A DNA stretch of 64,000 bases from Planctomycetota bacterium (GTDB lineage: Bacteria; Planctomycetota; Phycisphaerae; Phycisphaerales; UBA1924). Every line of letters starts with the position of its first letter. Position 1 is the stretch's first letter. This document shows positions 39,924 to 49,297 of the stretch, in pieces. The DNA lies in contig CAUJHH010000072.1 in the NCBI GenBank assembly GCA_963204725.1, forward strand, positions 81,655-145,654, in the 5' to 3' direction. Under the pieces are notes generated by a model, which saw nothing but the letters and a program-made list of their open reading frames with translations, was not told the origin of the DNA and searched no databases. A program made the position numbers and the translations under genes.

Positions 39924-40963
39924 AGATCCTCATCCTTCACGATGATGTAGCGCCCGACGCTCCTCCCGATGTGCAGGACGGCCTTGCGCAGGTCAACGCC
40001 GTTGCCGCCGCGCTCCGCGGGTTGGGCCACGAGGCCCACCCTTGTGCATGCACGCTCGACCTGTCCGCGCTCGAGCAGACCCTGGCCGCCGATCGACCGG
40101 ATCTGGTGTTCAACCTGGTAGAGTCGCTTGCGGGGCGCGGGCGGATGGTCGTGGCGGTGCCGCTGCTGCTCGAGTCGCTCTCGATTCCCTTCACCGGCAA
40201 CGGATCGGCACCGACGTTTCTGACGGCGAACAAGCTGACTGCCAAGCGGCTGATGGGCGGGGCGAGTCTGCCAACGGCGGATTGGATCGAGCTGGATCCG
40301 GCACGTCGGCACGTTCCGACGCACGCTGCCGATGGCGGCGTGTTCCCCCGCGACGCGACATGGATCGTCAAGAGCGTCTGGGAGCATGCCTCGATCGGAC
40401 TTGATGAGGATTCGGTGGTGACGGTCGCGACGCGCGAGCAGCTGGAGTCGGAGGTCGAACAGCGTCTGCCCTCTCTCGGAGGCGAGGGCTTCGCCGAACG
40501 GTTCATCGACGGGCGTGAGTTCAATATTGCGTTGCTGGAGGATGGGCAGAATCCCGGGGTGCCAGAGATCCTCCCCCTCGCGGAGATGCGATTCGAGGGA
40601 TACGGCGACTCGAAGCCCAAGGTCATCGGGTATCGGGCCAAGTGGGACGAATCGAGCGAGGAATACCGGCGCACGGTCCGCCGCTTCGAGTTTCCGCCGG
40701 ACGATGCCGCTCTGCTCGAGCGGCTGCGACTCGTCTCGTGTCGCGCGTGGGCGGCCTTTGGTCTCTCTGGCTATGCAAGAGTGGACATCCGCATCGATAT
40801 GAATGGCGAGCCCTGGATCCTTGAAGTGAACACCAATCCGTGCATCGCGCCCGACGCTGGGTACGCGGCGGCGGTGGCGCGAGCGGGCATGGACTACGCG
40901 GCAGCAATCGATCGCATCGTCGACGCCGCGCTGCGGCGCGCTCTGGGCAACCAGACAGGATGA
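39920..40963 (+). CDS. ATP-grasp ligase 2, Ddl-like
   Basis: Second ATP-grasp ligase, 347 aa, clearly different from its neighbour. The N-terminal domain is MKILILHDDVAPDAPPDVQD with DLVFNLVESLAGRGRMVVAV in the middle. The ATP site has K151 (WIVKSVWEHASIGLDEDSVV), E193 (FAERFIDGREFNIALL) and metal ligands E302 and N304 (LEVNTNPCIAPDAGYAAAVA). The glycine loop seen in ligase 1 (EGSSKG) is replaced by WEHASIG. The substrate is unknown. It is coupled to ligase 1 by an ATGA overlap and lies 3 bases before the GNAT-HDAC gene. Confidence 0.92.
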   Translation: MKILILHDDVAPDAPPDVQDGLAQVNAVAAALRGLGHEAHPCACTLDLSALEQTLAADRPDLVFNLVESLAGRGRMVVAVPLLLESLSIPFTGNGSAPTFLTANKLTAKRLMGGASLPTADWIELDPARRHVPTHAADGGVFPRDATWIVKSVWEHASIGLDEDSVVTVATREQLESEVEQRLPSLGGEGFAERFIDGREFNIALLEDGQNPGVPEILPLAEMRFEGYGDSKPKVIGYRAKWDESSEEYRRTVRRFEFPPDDAALLERLRLVSCRAWAAFGLSGYARVDIRIDMNGEPWILEVNTNPCIAPDAGYAAAVARAGMDYAAAIDRIVDAALRRALGNQTG

Positions 40964-40966
40964 CAC

Positions 40967-42754
40967 ATGTTCCGGATTCGTCAGATTGTCGATGGCTCAC
41001 TCCCCCGCGACAAGCGCGATCTTGAGGAGATCGTCGGCATGCTGCGCGAGCGGCTCCCCGGCGTGCCGGAGCGGGATCTCCAGAAGCTTCCAGGCACACT
41101 GAGCGATCCGCTGAGCGCGCAGTTTCGATCTCTGCTCTTTGTCGCCGATGATCTCAGGGGAGACTTGAAGGGCTTCGCGCTGATCCTGCACGCGCCAGAC
41201 CTCGGCTTCTGCCTGCTCGACTACATCGTCACGGGTCAGAAGCTCGCGGGACGCGGCGTCGGTGGTGCGCTCTACGAGCGTGCGCGTGACGCTGCGCGTG
41301 CCACCGGCTCGATGGGCCTCTTTTTCGAGTGCCTGCCGGACGATCCCGCGGCGTGCTCCAAGCCGGATTACGCGGTGGCCAACGCCGCGAGGCTTCGCTT
41401 CTATGCCCGCTACGGCGCACGGCCAATCGTCAACACCGGTTACGAGACACCCATCAAGCCGGGCGACCTCGATCTGCCGCACCTGATGTTCGACGATCTG
41501 GACACCGGAAAGGACTTGTCTCGGGATGTCTGTCGCGCCGTGGTTCGGGCGATCCTGGAACGCAAATACGCGCACCTCTGCCCTCCGGAGTACGTCGAGC
41601 GCGTGATAGGGTCGATCTCGGACGACCCGGTGAAACTCCGCGCCGGCCGCAACGGACGGGGGGCGCCCAAGGCGGTCGCGCCGAAAGAGCCGGTTCGCAC
41701 CGGCGAGTCGCTCATCGCGCTGATCGTCAACGACAAGCACGATATCCACCACGTGCGAGAGCGCGGCTACGTCGAAGCACCCGTTCGTGTTCGGTCGATC
41801 CTCCAGGGGATCGAGCCTACCGGTCTGTTCTGGAAGGTCGACGCGACACAGCATCCGGAGTCCTGTATCCGTGCCGTGCACGACGATGATTTCGTTGACT
41901 ACCTCAAACGCGTCTGCGGCTCGCTCTCGGAGACCAAGAGCGTCTATCCATATGTCTTCCCGATCCGCAACCGCGCCCGCCCGCCCAAGGACGCGGCCTA
42001 TGCGGCGGGGTACTACTGCATCGACACCTTCACACCCCTGAACAAGAACGCATTCCTCGCGGCACGGCGTGCGGTCGACTGCGCGATGACCGGCGCGGAT
42101 GTCCTGCTCAACGGCCACGGCCTCGCGTACGCGCTCGTGAGGCCACCCGGCCACCACGCGGAGCGTCGCGCGTTCGGCGGGTTCTGTTACTTCTGCACCG
42201 CGGCGGTCGCGACCCAGTACCTTTCGGGGATTGGCCGAGTCGCGATGCTCGACATCGATTATCACCACGGGAACGGGCAACAGGACATTTTCTACAACCG
42301 CGCCGATGTGCTGACGGTTTCCATCCACGGGCACCCGAGCGTCGCGTATCCCTTCTTCACGGGCTTTGAGGAGGAGACGGGCGAGGGCGCGGGCGAGGGA
42401 TTCAACGTCAACCTGACACTGCCCGAGAAGATCGATGCCGCGCTGTACCATCGCACGCTGGCGGCCGCGCTCGACCGCATCAAGGCATTTGCGCCGAAGT
42501 TTCTGGTGCTCTCGCTCGGGTTCGACACGGGCCGGGGAGATCCGACCGGGACCTGGCCACTGAAGCCGGAAGACTTCACCAAGGTGGGTCGCGTGATCGG
42601 AGAACTCGGCCGGCCAACCCTCGTCGTGCAGGAGGGTGGATATCGCACCACGTCTCTCGGGGCGAACGCTGCCGCATTCTTCACCGGACTATCGGCCGGG
42701 GCGAAGCCGAGCATCATCATGCCGATCACGCCCATTCAAAAGTTGGAGGGTTGA
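40967..42754 (+). CDS. GNAT - histone deacetylase-like fusion (acetylpolyamine amidohydrolase type)
   Basis: Bifunctional protein, 595 aa. Residues about 1-175 are a GNAT domain: ALILHAPDLGFCLLDYIVTG, then the CoA loop GRGVGG at 95-100 and ARLRFYARYGARPIVNTGYE. Residues about 250-590 are an HDAC-superfamily deacetylase closest in pattern to acetylpolyamine amidohydrolases. The active-site His pair is H396-H397 (RPPGHHAERRAFGG), zinc ligands are D431 and H433 (AMLDIDYHHGNGQQDIFY) and D525 (GFDTGRGDPTGTW), and the catalytic Tyr is Y559 (EGGYR). All catalytic residues are kept. The usual GGFCFFNN is GGFCYFCT here. A linker of about 70 residues (DDPVKLRAGRNGRGAPKAVA) joins the halves. It lies between ligase 2 and another GNAT, 3 bases from each. 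Confidence 0.93.
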   Translation: MFRIRQIVDGSLPRDKRDLEEIVGMLRERLPGVPERDLQKLPGTLSDPLSAQFRSLLFVADDLRGDLKGFALILHAPDLGFCLLDYIVTGQKLAGRGVGGALYERARDAARATGSMGLFFECLPDDPAACSKPDYAVANAARLRFYARYGARPIVNTGYETPIKPGDLDLPHLMFDDLDTGKDLSRDVCRAVVRAILERKYAHLCPPEYVERVIGSISDDPVKLRAGRNGRGAPKAVAPKEPVRTGESLIALIVNDKHDIHHVRERGYVEAPVRVRSILQGIEPTGLFWKVDATQHPESCIRAVHDDDFVDYLKRVCGSLSETKSVYPYVFPIRNRARPPKDAAYAAGYYCIDTFTPLNKNAFLAARRAVDCAMTGADVLLNGHGLAYALVRPPGHHAERRAFGGFCYFCTAAVATQYLSGIGRVAMLDIDYHHGNGQQDIFYNRADVLTVSIHGHPSVAYPFFTGFEEETGEGAGEGFNVNLTLPEKIDAALYHRTLAAALDRIKAFAPKFLVLSLGFDTGRGDPTGTWPLKPEDFTKVGRVIGELGRPTLVVQEGGYRTTSLGANAAAFFTGLSAGAKPSIIMPITPIQKLEG

Positions 42755-42757
42755 ATC

Positions 42758-43300
42758 GTGTCCGAATCAGATTCCAGCTCGATCAATCATGATGCGCTGC
42801 CGGGCCTGATGCTGCGGGATGAACCGACAAGGGCGGATGTCGAGTGTGTCCGCGCGATTGTGTCCAGCAGCTCGTTCTTCAACGCTGCAGAGATCGATAT
42901 CGCGTGCGAGCTGGTTGAAGAGACACTGGCGAAGGGGCAGACCGACGGCTACCGCTTTCTCTTTGCAGATATCCCGGATCCGCGTCCGCACGGCAGGTTG
43001 CGCACGATCGGCTATACCTGCTACGGTCAGACGCCTTGCACCATCGGTACCTTTGACCTCTACTGGATCGCGGTGCACAACGATCTGCGTTCAAAGGGAC
43101 TGGGAGCGCTCCTCCAGAAAGAGACCGAGGCTCGCATCCGCCTGCTCGGGGGGCGGCGCGTCTTTGCCGAGACTTCGGGTCGGGAGCAGTACGAGCCGAC
43201 CCGCCGCTTCTACGTCAAGCTCGGGTATAAGGCGGAGGCCCGGCTCGCGGATTTCTACGCGCCTGGGGACGACAAGGTGATCTACGGGATGACGCTCTGA
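42758..43300 (+). CDS. GNAT family N-acetyltransferase
   Basis: Acetyltransferase, 180 aa. The CoA loop is LRSKGLGALLQKETEARIRL (RxxGxG), preceded by GTFDLYWIAVHNDLRSKGLG, and followed by RRVFAETSGREQYEPTRRFY and VKLGYKAEARLADFYAPGDD. The N-terminus (LMLRDEPTRADVECVRAIVS) is typical of GNATs that act on small amines. It starts with GTG at 42758, with GGAGG 9 bases upstream, 3 bases after the fusion gene, so it is the last member of the coupled cluster. Confidence 0.92.
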   Translation: MSESDSSSINHDALPGLMLRDEPTRADVECVRAIVSSSSFFNAAEIDIACELVEETLAKGQTDGYRFLFADIPDPRPHGRLRTIGYTCYGQTPCTIGTFDLYWIAVHNDLRSKGLGALLQKETEARIRLLGGRRVFAETSGREQYEPTRRFYVKLGYKAEARLADFYAPGDDKVIYGMTL

Positions 43301-43395
43301 ATCACCCGCCCGAGGGCCGTGTCGCGCGGCTCCAAATGCCACGAGCCCTTCGATCCAAATCGGACTACTACGATCCAGCCCACAGGAGTGCCCTC

Positions 43396-44676
43396 ATGCC
43401 TGATCTCGTCCGTGGCAACGCCGTCATTGGTCAGTCCGGCGGCCCAACCGCCGTTATCAACCAGTCGCTCGTCGGAGTGATCGAGGGGCTCCGCTGGGGC
43501 CTTCACGCGTCGGGGCACGTCGGCAAAATCCTTGGAATGAAGCACGCGGTGCGCGGGCTGACGGCTGGGCAGTTCCACGACTTCACAGACACCCACCAGG
43601 ATGTGCTCGATCGGCTCGCGATGACGCCCTCGGCTGGGCTCGGCTCGACCCGCGACAAGCCGGATCGGGCGTACTGCGAGCGGATTCTGGAGGCGTGCAA
43701 GAAGAACGACGCGCGATACTTCTACTACATCGGCGGCAACGACTCGAGCGATACATGCCGCATCGTGCGCGAGATGGCGGTTGCGTCCGGCTACGACATG
43801 CGCTGCTTCCACGTGCCGAAGACCGTCGACAACGATCTGATGGAGAACGACCACACGCCCGGATTCCCCTCTGCCGCGAGGTTCGTCGCGATGGCGTGCA
43901 TGGCCGATTTCATGGACAACATCTCGCTTCCCGGCATCAAGATCAACGTGGTGATGGGGCGACACGCGGGGTTCCTCACGGCGGCGAGCGCTCTGGCACG
44001 CCGCCACGACCGGCACCTCAACCCGCACATCATGGGGGAGTCGACAGACGGGCCCCAGTTGATCTACGTGCCCGAGGTGCCGTTCGAGACCGACCGATTC
44101 CTTGCCGATGTCGAGGCCGTCTATGCGAAGAAGGGACGCTGCCACATCGTCGTTTCGGAGGGCATCTCGGATGCGAGCGGCACGCCGATCGGAGCGACAC
44201 TGATCAAGGGCGGGCAGGTTGATGCCCACGGAAACGTCCAGCTCTCCGGCTCGGGCGCGCTCGGCGATCAGCTCTCGGACCTCATCAAGCAGAGGCTGAC
44301 ACCCGCTGGAGGAAAGCCGCCGAGAGTGCGTGCGGACACCTTTGGGTACATCCAGCGCTGCTGGCCGGACACGTCGCCGGTCGATCGCCTCGAGGCGCGT
44401 CGGAGCGGGCAGTTTGCCGCGAAGCTCGCGATGCAGGGGCACCTGGACGGCAGCGTGGCGATCAAGCGGCCGGGATCGGGCTCTGCGCTGTGGCTCGGAA
44501 TGGACAACGGGGCGTCGTACGTGAGCGAGTACGTTCGAGTTGAGCTCGCGGCAGTCGCGGCCAAGACGCGTCACATGCCCAAGGAATTCCTGCAAGGGCA
44601 CAACAACGTGTCGCGGGCGTTCGTTGAGTACGCGTTGCCGCTGGTCGGACCACTGCCGACCTTTGAACGGCTGTGA
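43396..44676 (+). CDS. pfp: PPi-dependent phosphofructokinase type
   Basis: Glycolytic enzyme, 426 aa, converting fructose-6-phosphate to the bisphosphate. Motifs: AVIGQSGGPTAVINQSLVGV, FYYIGGNDSSDTCRIVREMA, HVPKTVDNDLMENDHTPGFP, VVMGRHAGFLTAASALARRH and FGYIQRCWPDTSPVDRLEAR. Replacement of the GGDGS and PGTIDND of ATP enzymes by GGNDS and PKTVDND is typical of pyrophosphate-dependent enzymes, which run reversibly. ATG 43396 with AGGAG 9 bases upstream is chosen; the frame extends to 43336. It lies downstream of the GNAT cluster with a 95-base gap, probably as a separate unit. Confidence 0.92.
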   Translation: MPDLVRGNAVIGQSGGPTAVINQSLVGVIEGLRWGLHASGHVGKILGMKHAVRGLTAGQFHDFTDTHQDVLDRLAMTPSAGLGSTRDKPDRAYCERILEACKKNDARYFYYIGGNDSSDTCRIVREMAVASGYDMRCFHVPKTVDNDLMENDHTPGFPSAARFVAMACMADFMDNISLPGIKINVVMGRHAGFLTAASALARRHDRHLNPHIMGESTDGPQLIYVPEVPFETDRFLADVEAVYAKKGRCHIVVSEGISDASGTPIGATLIKGGQVDAHGNVQLSGSGALGDQLSDLIKQRLTPAGGKPPRVRADTFGYIQRCWPDTSPVDRLEARRSGQFAAKLAMQGHLDGSVAIKRPGSGSALWLGMDNGASYVSEYVRVELAAVAAKTRHMPKEFLQGHNNVSRAFVEYALPLVGPLPTFERL

Positions 44677-44704
44677 GCCAGTCTGGTGGGACTCACAGGA
44701 TCAA

Positions 44705-45856
<1,152 letters not shown>

Positions 45857-45955
45857 AGATGCTCCTCGCGAGGTTCAACGGGAAAGTCGGCACCCGCCGC
45901 CCGTGCGCCGATCCTAGAGAGCTGCGGCGGGGGGGGCAAACTCTGGGGTCGCCTC

Positions 45956-46822
45956 TTAGGGGGAACTGGAACTCGCAATCCCCAAGGCCGCGAGTCGATT
46001 GTCGAGAAGGCGGGAGGCGTGGGCGACGAGATCGGTATCAAAGCGATTGAGCCGCAGAATAGCGCCCTCGTCCGAATCCTCGTCGATACCAACTGGCGTG
46101 TTGATCCCTCCTTGCCTCCGCCCGGCGGGCAACTCGGTCGCCTCGCTCGTTCGGTTCAGGTGTGGGGGACGAAGGTTCGGCCACGACAGATGCTTGCACA
46201 GAAGCGAATAGAAATCGTCTAGCCGCTCCGTGAGGCCAACGAGTTGGATCGAATCGAGACGGGCCTTCGCGAGTGCGAGCATCTCCGGAGTGACGGCTCC
46301 GAACGGCACGTTTGCAAATTCCAGCGAAGTCAGCGAGCGTGTCATGTAGTTGTCGAGCTCTGTCGTCAGGGCGCGTGCAACGCAGTCGGAGAGTGACAGC
46401 CCTTCCCCGTTGATCACGGGGTGGAACGGATGCCAGCGTTCGCGGCTGACGTATCGGTGGAAGGAGCGGAGCCGTGCGAGCGGATCGCGGAGGAGCGTGA
46501 TGTAGGTCGCGGGGCGGGGCAGCACCTCGTGCACGCCGTAGTACATATGGCCCTCGACCAGAGCCAGGGCCCGCCGATCGGCGATGGGCATCGCAGCGAG
46601 CATCGCGTGGTCGTTGATCGGGTGAAGGATTCGAAAGGTGGGATGCGGTGCTACGGCCGTCAGGAGCGTCGATCGGAGGCTGATGCCGCCCGTTTTCGGG
46701 ATGTGGAGGAAGATCAGCGTCGGCGTCGGAAGGGCGCGAGGCGAGCTCGCTCCAGGCTGCGGAATCCGGTCTGTACCGGGCCGGGCGGAGCGGTGCCCCA
46801 GAATCGCGAGCCTGCGCAGCAT
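45956..46822 (-). CDS. Sulfotransferase family protein
   Basis: Predicted PAPS-dependent sulfotransferase, 288 aa from the chosen start. TLIFLHIPKTGGISLRSTLL is the 5'-phosphosulfate loop motif (HIPKTGG) of the sulfotransferase-2 superfamily. PATYITLLRDPLARLRSFHR holds the RDP..R 3'-phosphate site, and LVGLTERLDDFYSLLCKHLS the later conserved helix. The acceptor (polysaccharide or small molecule) is unknown. Start 46822 is used because the upstream frame overlaps purM. The two genes are divergent, with 50 bases between them. Confidence 0.85.
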   Translation of the reverse strand: MLRRLAILGHRSARPGTDRIPQPGASSPRALPTPTLIFLHIPKTGGISLRSTLLTAVAPHPTFRILHPINDHAMLAAMPIADRRALALVEGHMYYGVHEVLPRPATYITLLRDPLARLRSFHRYVSRERWHPFHPVINGEGLSLSDCVARALTTELDNYMTRSLTSLEFANVPFGAVTPEMLALAKARLDSIQLVGLTERLDDFYSLLCKHLSWPNLRPPHLNRTSEATELPAGRRQGGINTPVGIDEDSDEGAILRLNRFDTDLVAHASRLLDNRLAALGIASSSSP

Positions 46823-46872
46823 ATGTCGAGCATACCAAGTGAACGGCGCCCGAACGGTGATACCCTTGGCCC

Positions 46873-48066
46873 ATGGCGCGCAGAGCAACGGCATCGTCCG
46901 GTCCGTCGGGGGCAACCAGCGGCAAGCGTACTTCCTCCAGGAGCGGGGGGGAGGCAGCGGATGATGGCGTTGCTGCCAGCGGTCAGAAGGGTCTGACCTA
47001 CGCCGATTCGGGCGTGGATCTGGATACCTACGACCAGTTCATTGACACCGTGGATTCCGTGCTCAAACGGACGCACGGGCCGCGTGTCATCCAGAATCCG
47101 GGCGGCTTCGCCGGGCTCTTTCGGCTGGATTACAACGAGAAGCTCTTCAAACGGAACTACAAGGACCCCGTGCTCGTCGCCTGCACCGATGGCGTCGGGA
47201 CCAAGGTCTCGCTCGCAGCCAAGGCCCGGATCTTTGACGGGCTGGGGATTGATCTCGTCGCAATGAGCGTGAACGACCTGATCGTGCAGGGCGCTGAGCC
47301 GCTGATCTTTCTGGATTACATTGCCGTTGAGAAGGTGGACAAGCGCGTGCTCGGCACGCTGCTCAAGAGTGTCGCCGAGGGGTGCAAGCTCGCCGGGTGC
47401 GCGCTGATCGGTGGTGAGACCGCAGAGATGCCCGGCGTCTACCGCTCGGGCGAGCTGGACATGGCGGGTTTCGCCGTGGGTGTTGTTGAGCTCAGGCGGG
47501 CGATGAATCCGCTGCGTGTTCTACCGGGTGATGTCGTCCTCGGCCTGGCTTCCAGCGGCGTCCACTCGAACGGCTATTCGCTGGTTCGCAAGGTTGTCGA
47601 GCACGCCGGCCTCGAGCTCGATCGTGTCTACCCCGAACTGGCCGGGCCAAAGGGCGAAGACAAGGGCAAGACACTCGCACAGGTGCTGCTGACTCCGACT
47701 CGGATCTACGCCGATTCGATCGTCCGCACGATGCGCCAGTACAAGGTGAAGCAGGTCATCTCGGGCATGGCCCACATCACTGGCGGCGGGCTTGCAGACA
47801 ACCTTGTGCGGGCCCTGAGCGACAAGGTTGATGCAAAGCTCGATGCCGGCGCGTGGCCGATGCTTCCGGTCTTCAAGTTCCTGCAGAAGCACGGCAATAT
47901 CGCCGAAGCAGAGATGCGTCGCGTCTTCAACATGGGCATCGGCTACTGCGTGATCGTCAAGCCGACATTCGCAGACGCCGTCGCCGAGCGCCTGACCAAG
48001 TGCGGCGAGAAGGTCTACACCATCGGCAAGATCGTGAAGGGGACGGGGAAGGTCACGGTCGGCTGA
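46873..48066 (+). CDS. purM: Phosphoribosylformylglycinamidine cyclo-ligase
   Basis: AIR synthetase of purine synthesis, 397 aa. Key motifs: VLVACTDGVGTKVSLAAKAR, DLVAMSVNDLIVQGAEPLIF, GGETAEMPGVYRSGELDMAG and VISGMAHITGGGLADNLVRA. The N-terminal about 40 residues (RATASSGPSGATSGKRTSSR) are a low-complexity extension not found in typical PurM. No clear Shine-Dalgarno precedes the ATG at 46873, and a GTG or ATG downstream may be the real start. Confidence 0.96.
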   Translation: MARRATASSGPSGATSGKRTSSRSGGEAADDGVAASGQKGLTYADSGVDLDTYDQFIDTVDSVLKRTHGPRVIQNPGGFAGLFRLDYNEKLFKRNYKDPVLVACTDGVGTKVSLAAKARIFDGLGIDLVAMSVNDLIVQGAEPLIFLDYIAVEKVDKRVLGTLLKSVAEGCKLAGCALIGGETAEMPGVYRSGELDMAGFAVGVVELRRAMNPLRVLPGDVVLGLASSGVHSNGYSLVRKVVEHAGLELDRVYPELAGPKGEDKGKTLAQVLLTPTRIYADSIVRTMRQYKVKQVISGMAHITGGGLADNLVRALSDKVDAKLDAGAWPMLPVFKFLQKHGNIAEAEMRRVFNMGIGYCVIVKPTFADAVAERLTKCGEKVYTIGKIVKGTGKVTVG

Positions 48067-48088
48067 GTTTGCGAGCGATTCCTGGCGA

Positions 48089-49117
48089 CTACTCCGCAAT
48101 CAGCTTGTAGGTCTCCGGCATCCGCGGCACGATCACGATGACGATCCGCTTCCCGATCTTGCCATCAGGGTCGGAGAGCGCGGACGTCAGCATCGCTTCG
48201 CCTACAGACGGAAGTGATGCGGCGAAAGGACCGACGCGCGTCGCCTCGGCGATGTTCTGCTCTCGCTCACGGGCCGCGGCGGAACGCTCGGCGCGTTCGG
48301 AGACCTTTGCCCAATCGGTTGCCGGTGACTCGGGCACGATGAGATACGCCACATCGCCCTTGGCCGACCATCCGGCCCGCAGACGCGTGAAGACGAGTCC
48401 CTCGTCCTCGATCGACCATGCGCTCGATTCGAGGGCGGCGAGTTCCTTGCGCCGGCCCGCATCGGGCTCAACGTGCTGTGGGACGAGTTCGATGCGGATT
48501 GTCGGTGTGCCATCACCGGAGGGCGCGGTCCAGCAGCGCGTCAGCAAGCGCAGATTACCCCCGTCGAGCACGACTCGTCCACCCTCGCCCGAGTCCATAT
48601 TGATCGCGCGTCGGCCGTGGAAATCTGGCCCGGCGAGCACCTGTGTCCAGGTGGGAAGGAGCCCGAGCCACTGGGTGTGCCCGACGGCGCCGACGTCGAG
48701 CCGCGACTTGACGCGTCCGAGGTCGTCGACGGGAACAGTGAGCACGCGAAGGCCATTGGACCACCAGAGGTCGCGGGTTGAGCTATCAAGATCGGAGGTT
48801 CCGGCGCTCGACGAGCTCCCGGCAGATTCGGGCGCACGCGCGTCGGCGTACTTCGCCAGTGCGGCTCCGACGAACGATTCCGGATCATCCACGACCCACC
48901 ACTGGATCTCGACCCCGGACTGATTGCCAACCATGCCCGGAGAGAGCACGGGCGATGTGGCGGGCACAGGACTGGCCGCGATCGTCGTCGCGTCTGCGGT
49001 CGAAGGGGGCTTTCCGGTCATGCCGCTGTTTGTCGTGGACGACGAGGAACAGGATGCGAGCAGCGTGGCGCACGCCATCAGCGCACAGGGGCCGACGCCG
49101 CGAACCCGGCGTGCCAT
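48089..49117 (-). CDS. Putative lipoprotein
   Basis: Predicted lipoprotein, 342 aa. The signal peptide ends in a lipobox (ALMACATLLASCSSSSTTNS), followed by a Ser/Thr/Pro-rich linker. The body has VEIQWWVVDDPESFVGAALA and later IRIELVPQHVEPDAGRRKEL and is otherwise unrecognised; the C-terminus holds IGKRIVIVIVPRMPETY. The start at 49117 is chosen because the lipoprotein signal begins there; an ATG at 49195 extends the frame. It lies after the big AsmA-like gene in the same direction, with 180 bases between, which show nothing recognisable. Confidence 0.75.
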   Translation of the reverse strand: MARRVRGVGPCALMACATLLASCSSSSTTNSGMTGKPPSTADATTIAASPVPATSPVLSPGMVGNQSGVEIQWWVVDDPESFVGAALAKYADARAPESAGSSSSAGTSDLDSSTRDLWWSNGLRVLTVPVDDLGRVKSRLDVGAVGHTQWLGLLPTWTQVLAGPDFHGRRAINMDSGEGGRVVLDGGNLRLLTRCWTAPSGDGTPTIRIELVPQHVEPDAGRRKELAALESSAWSIEDEGLVFTRLRAGWSAKGDVAYLIVPESPATDWAKVSERAERSAAAREREQNIAEATRVGPFAASLPSVGEAMLTSALSDPDGKIGKRIVIVIVPRMPETYKLIAE

Positions 49118-49297
49118 CGTGTCGGCGTGGAGATCGATGCCCGGGAACGGCTCGAGTCTCGATGTGGCGGCTGATTGTCCGGGTGTGTGACGCATGAGGA
49201 CGTGGAATGGTATTCGTGCGGGGTGTTGCGTGGATGCTTCGGCTCCGGGGCATTGGGGCTGTTCTGGGCACCGTTGCTTCAATTTGGGGCCGAATCC

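Noticed and set aside
38895..40963. Calling the two ATP-grasp genes ddlA/ddlB
   Set aside because: The N-terminal substrate motif of true Ddl is absent, the two differ in ATP-loop motif, and they sit with GNAT and HDAC genes rather than with cell-wall genes.
45857..45955. SAM riboswitch before metK
   Set aside because: The 99-base upstream gap shows no conserved riboswitch core that I could recognise.
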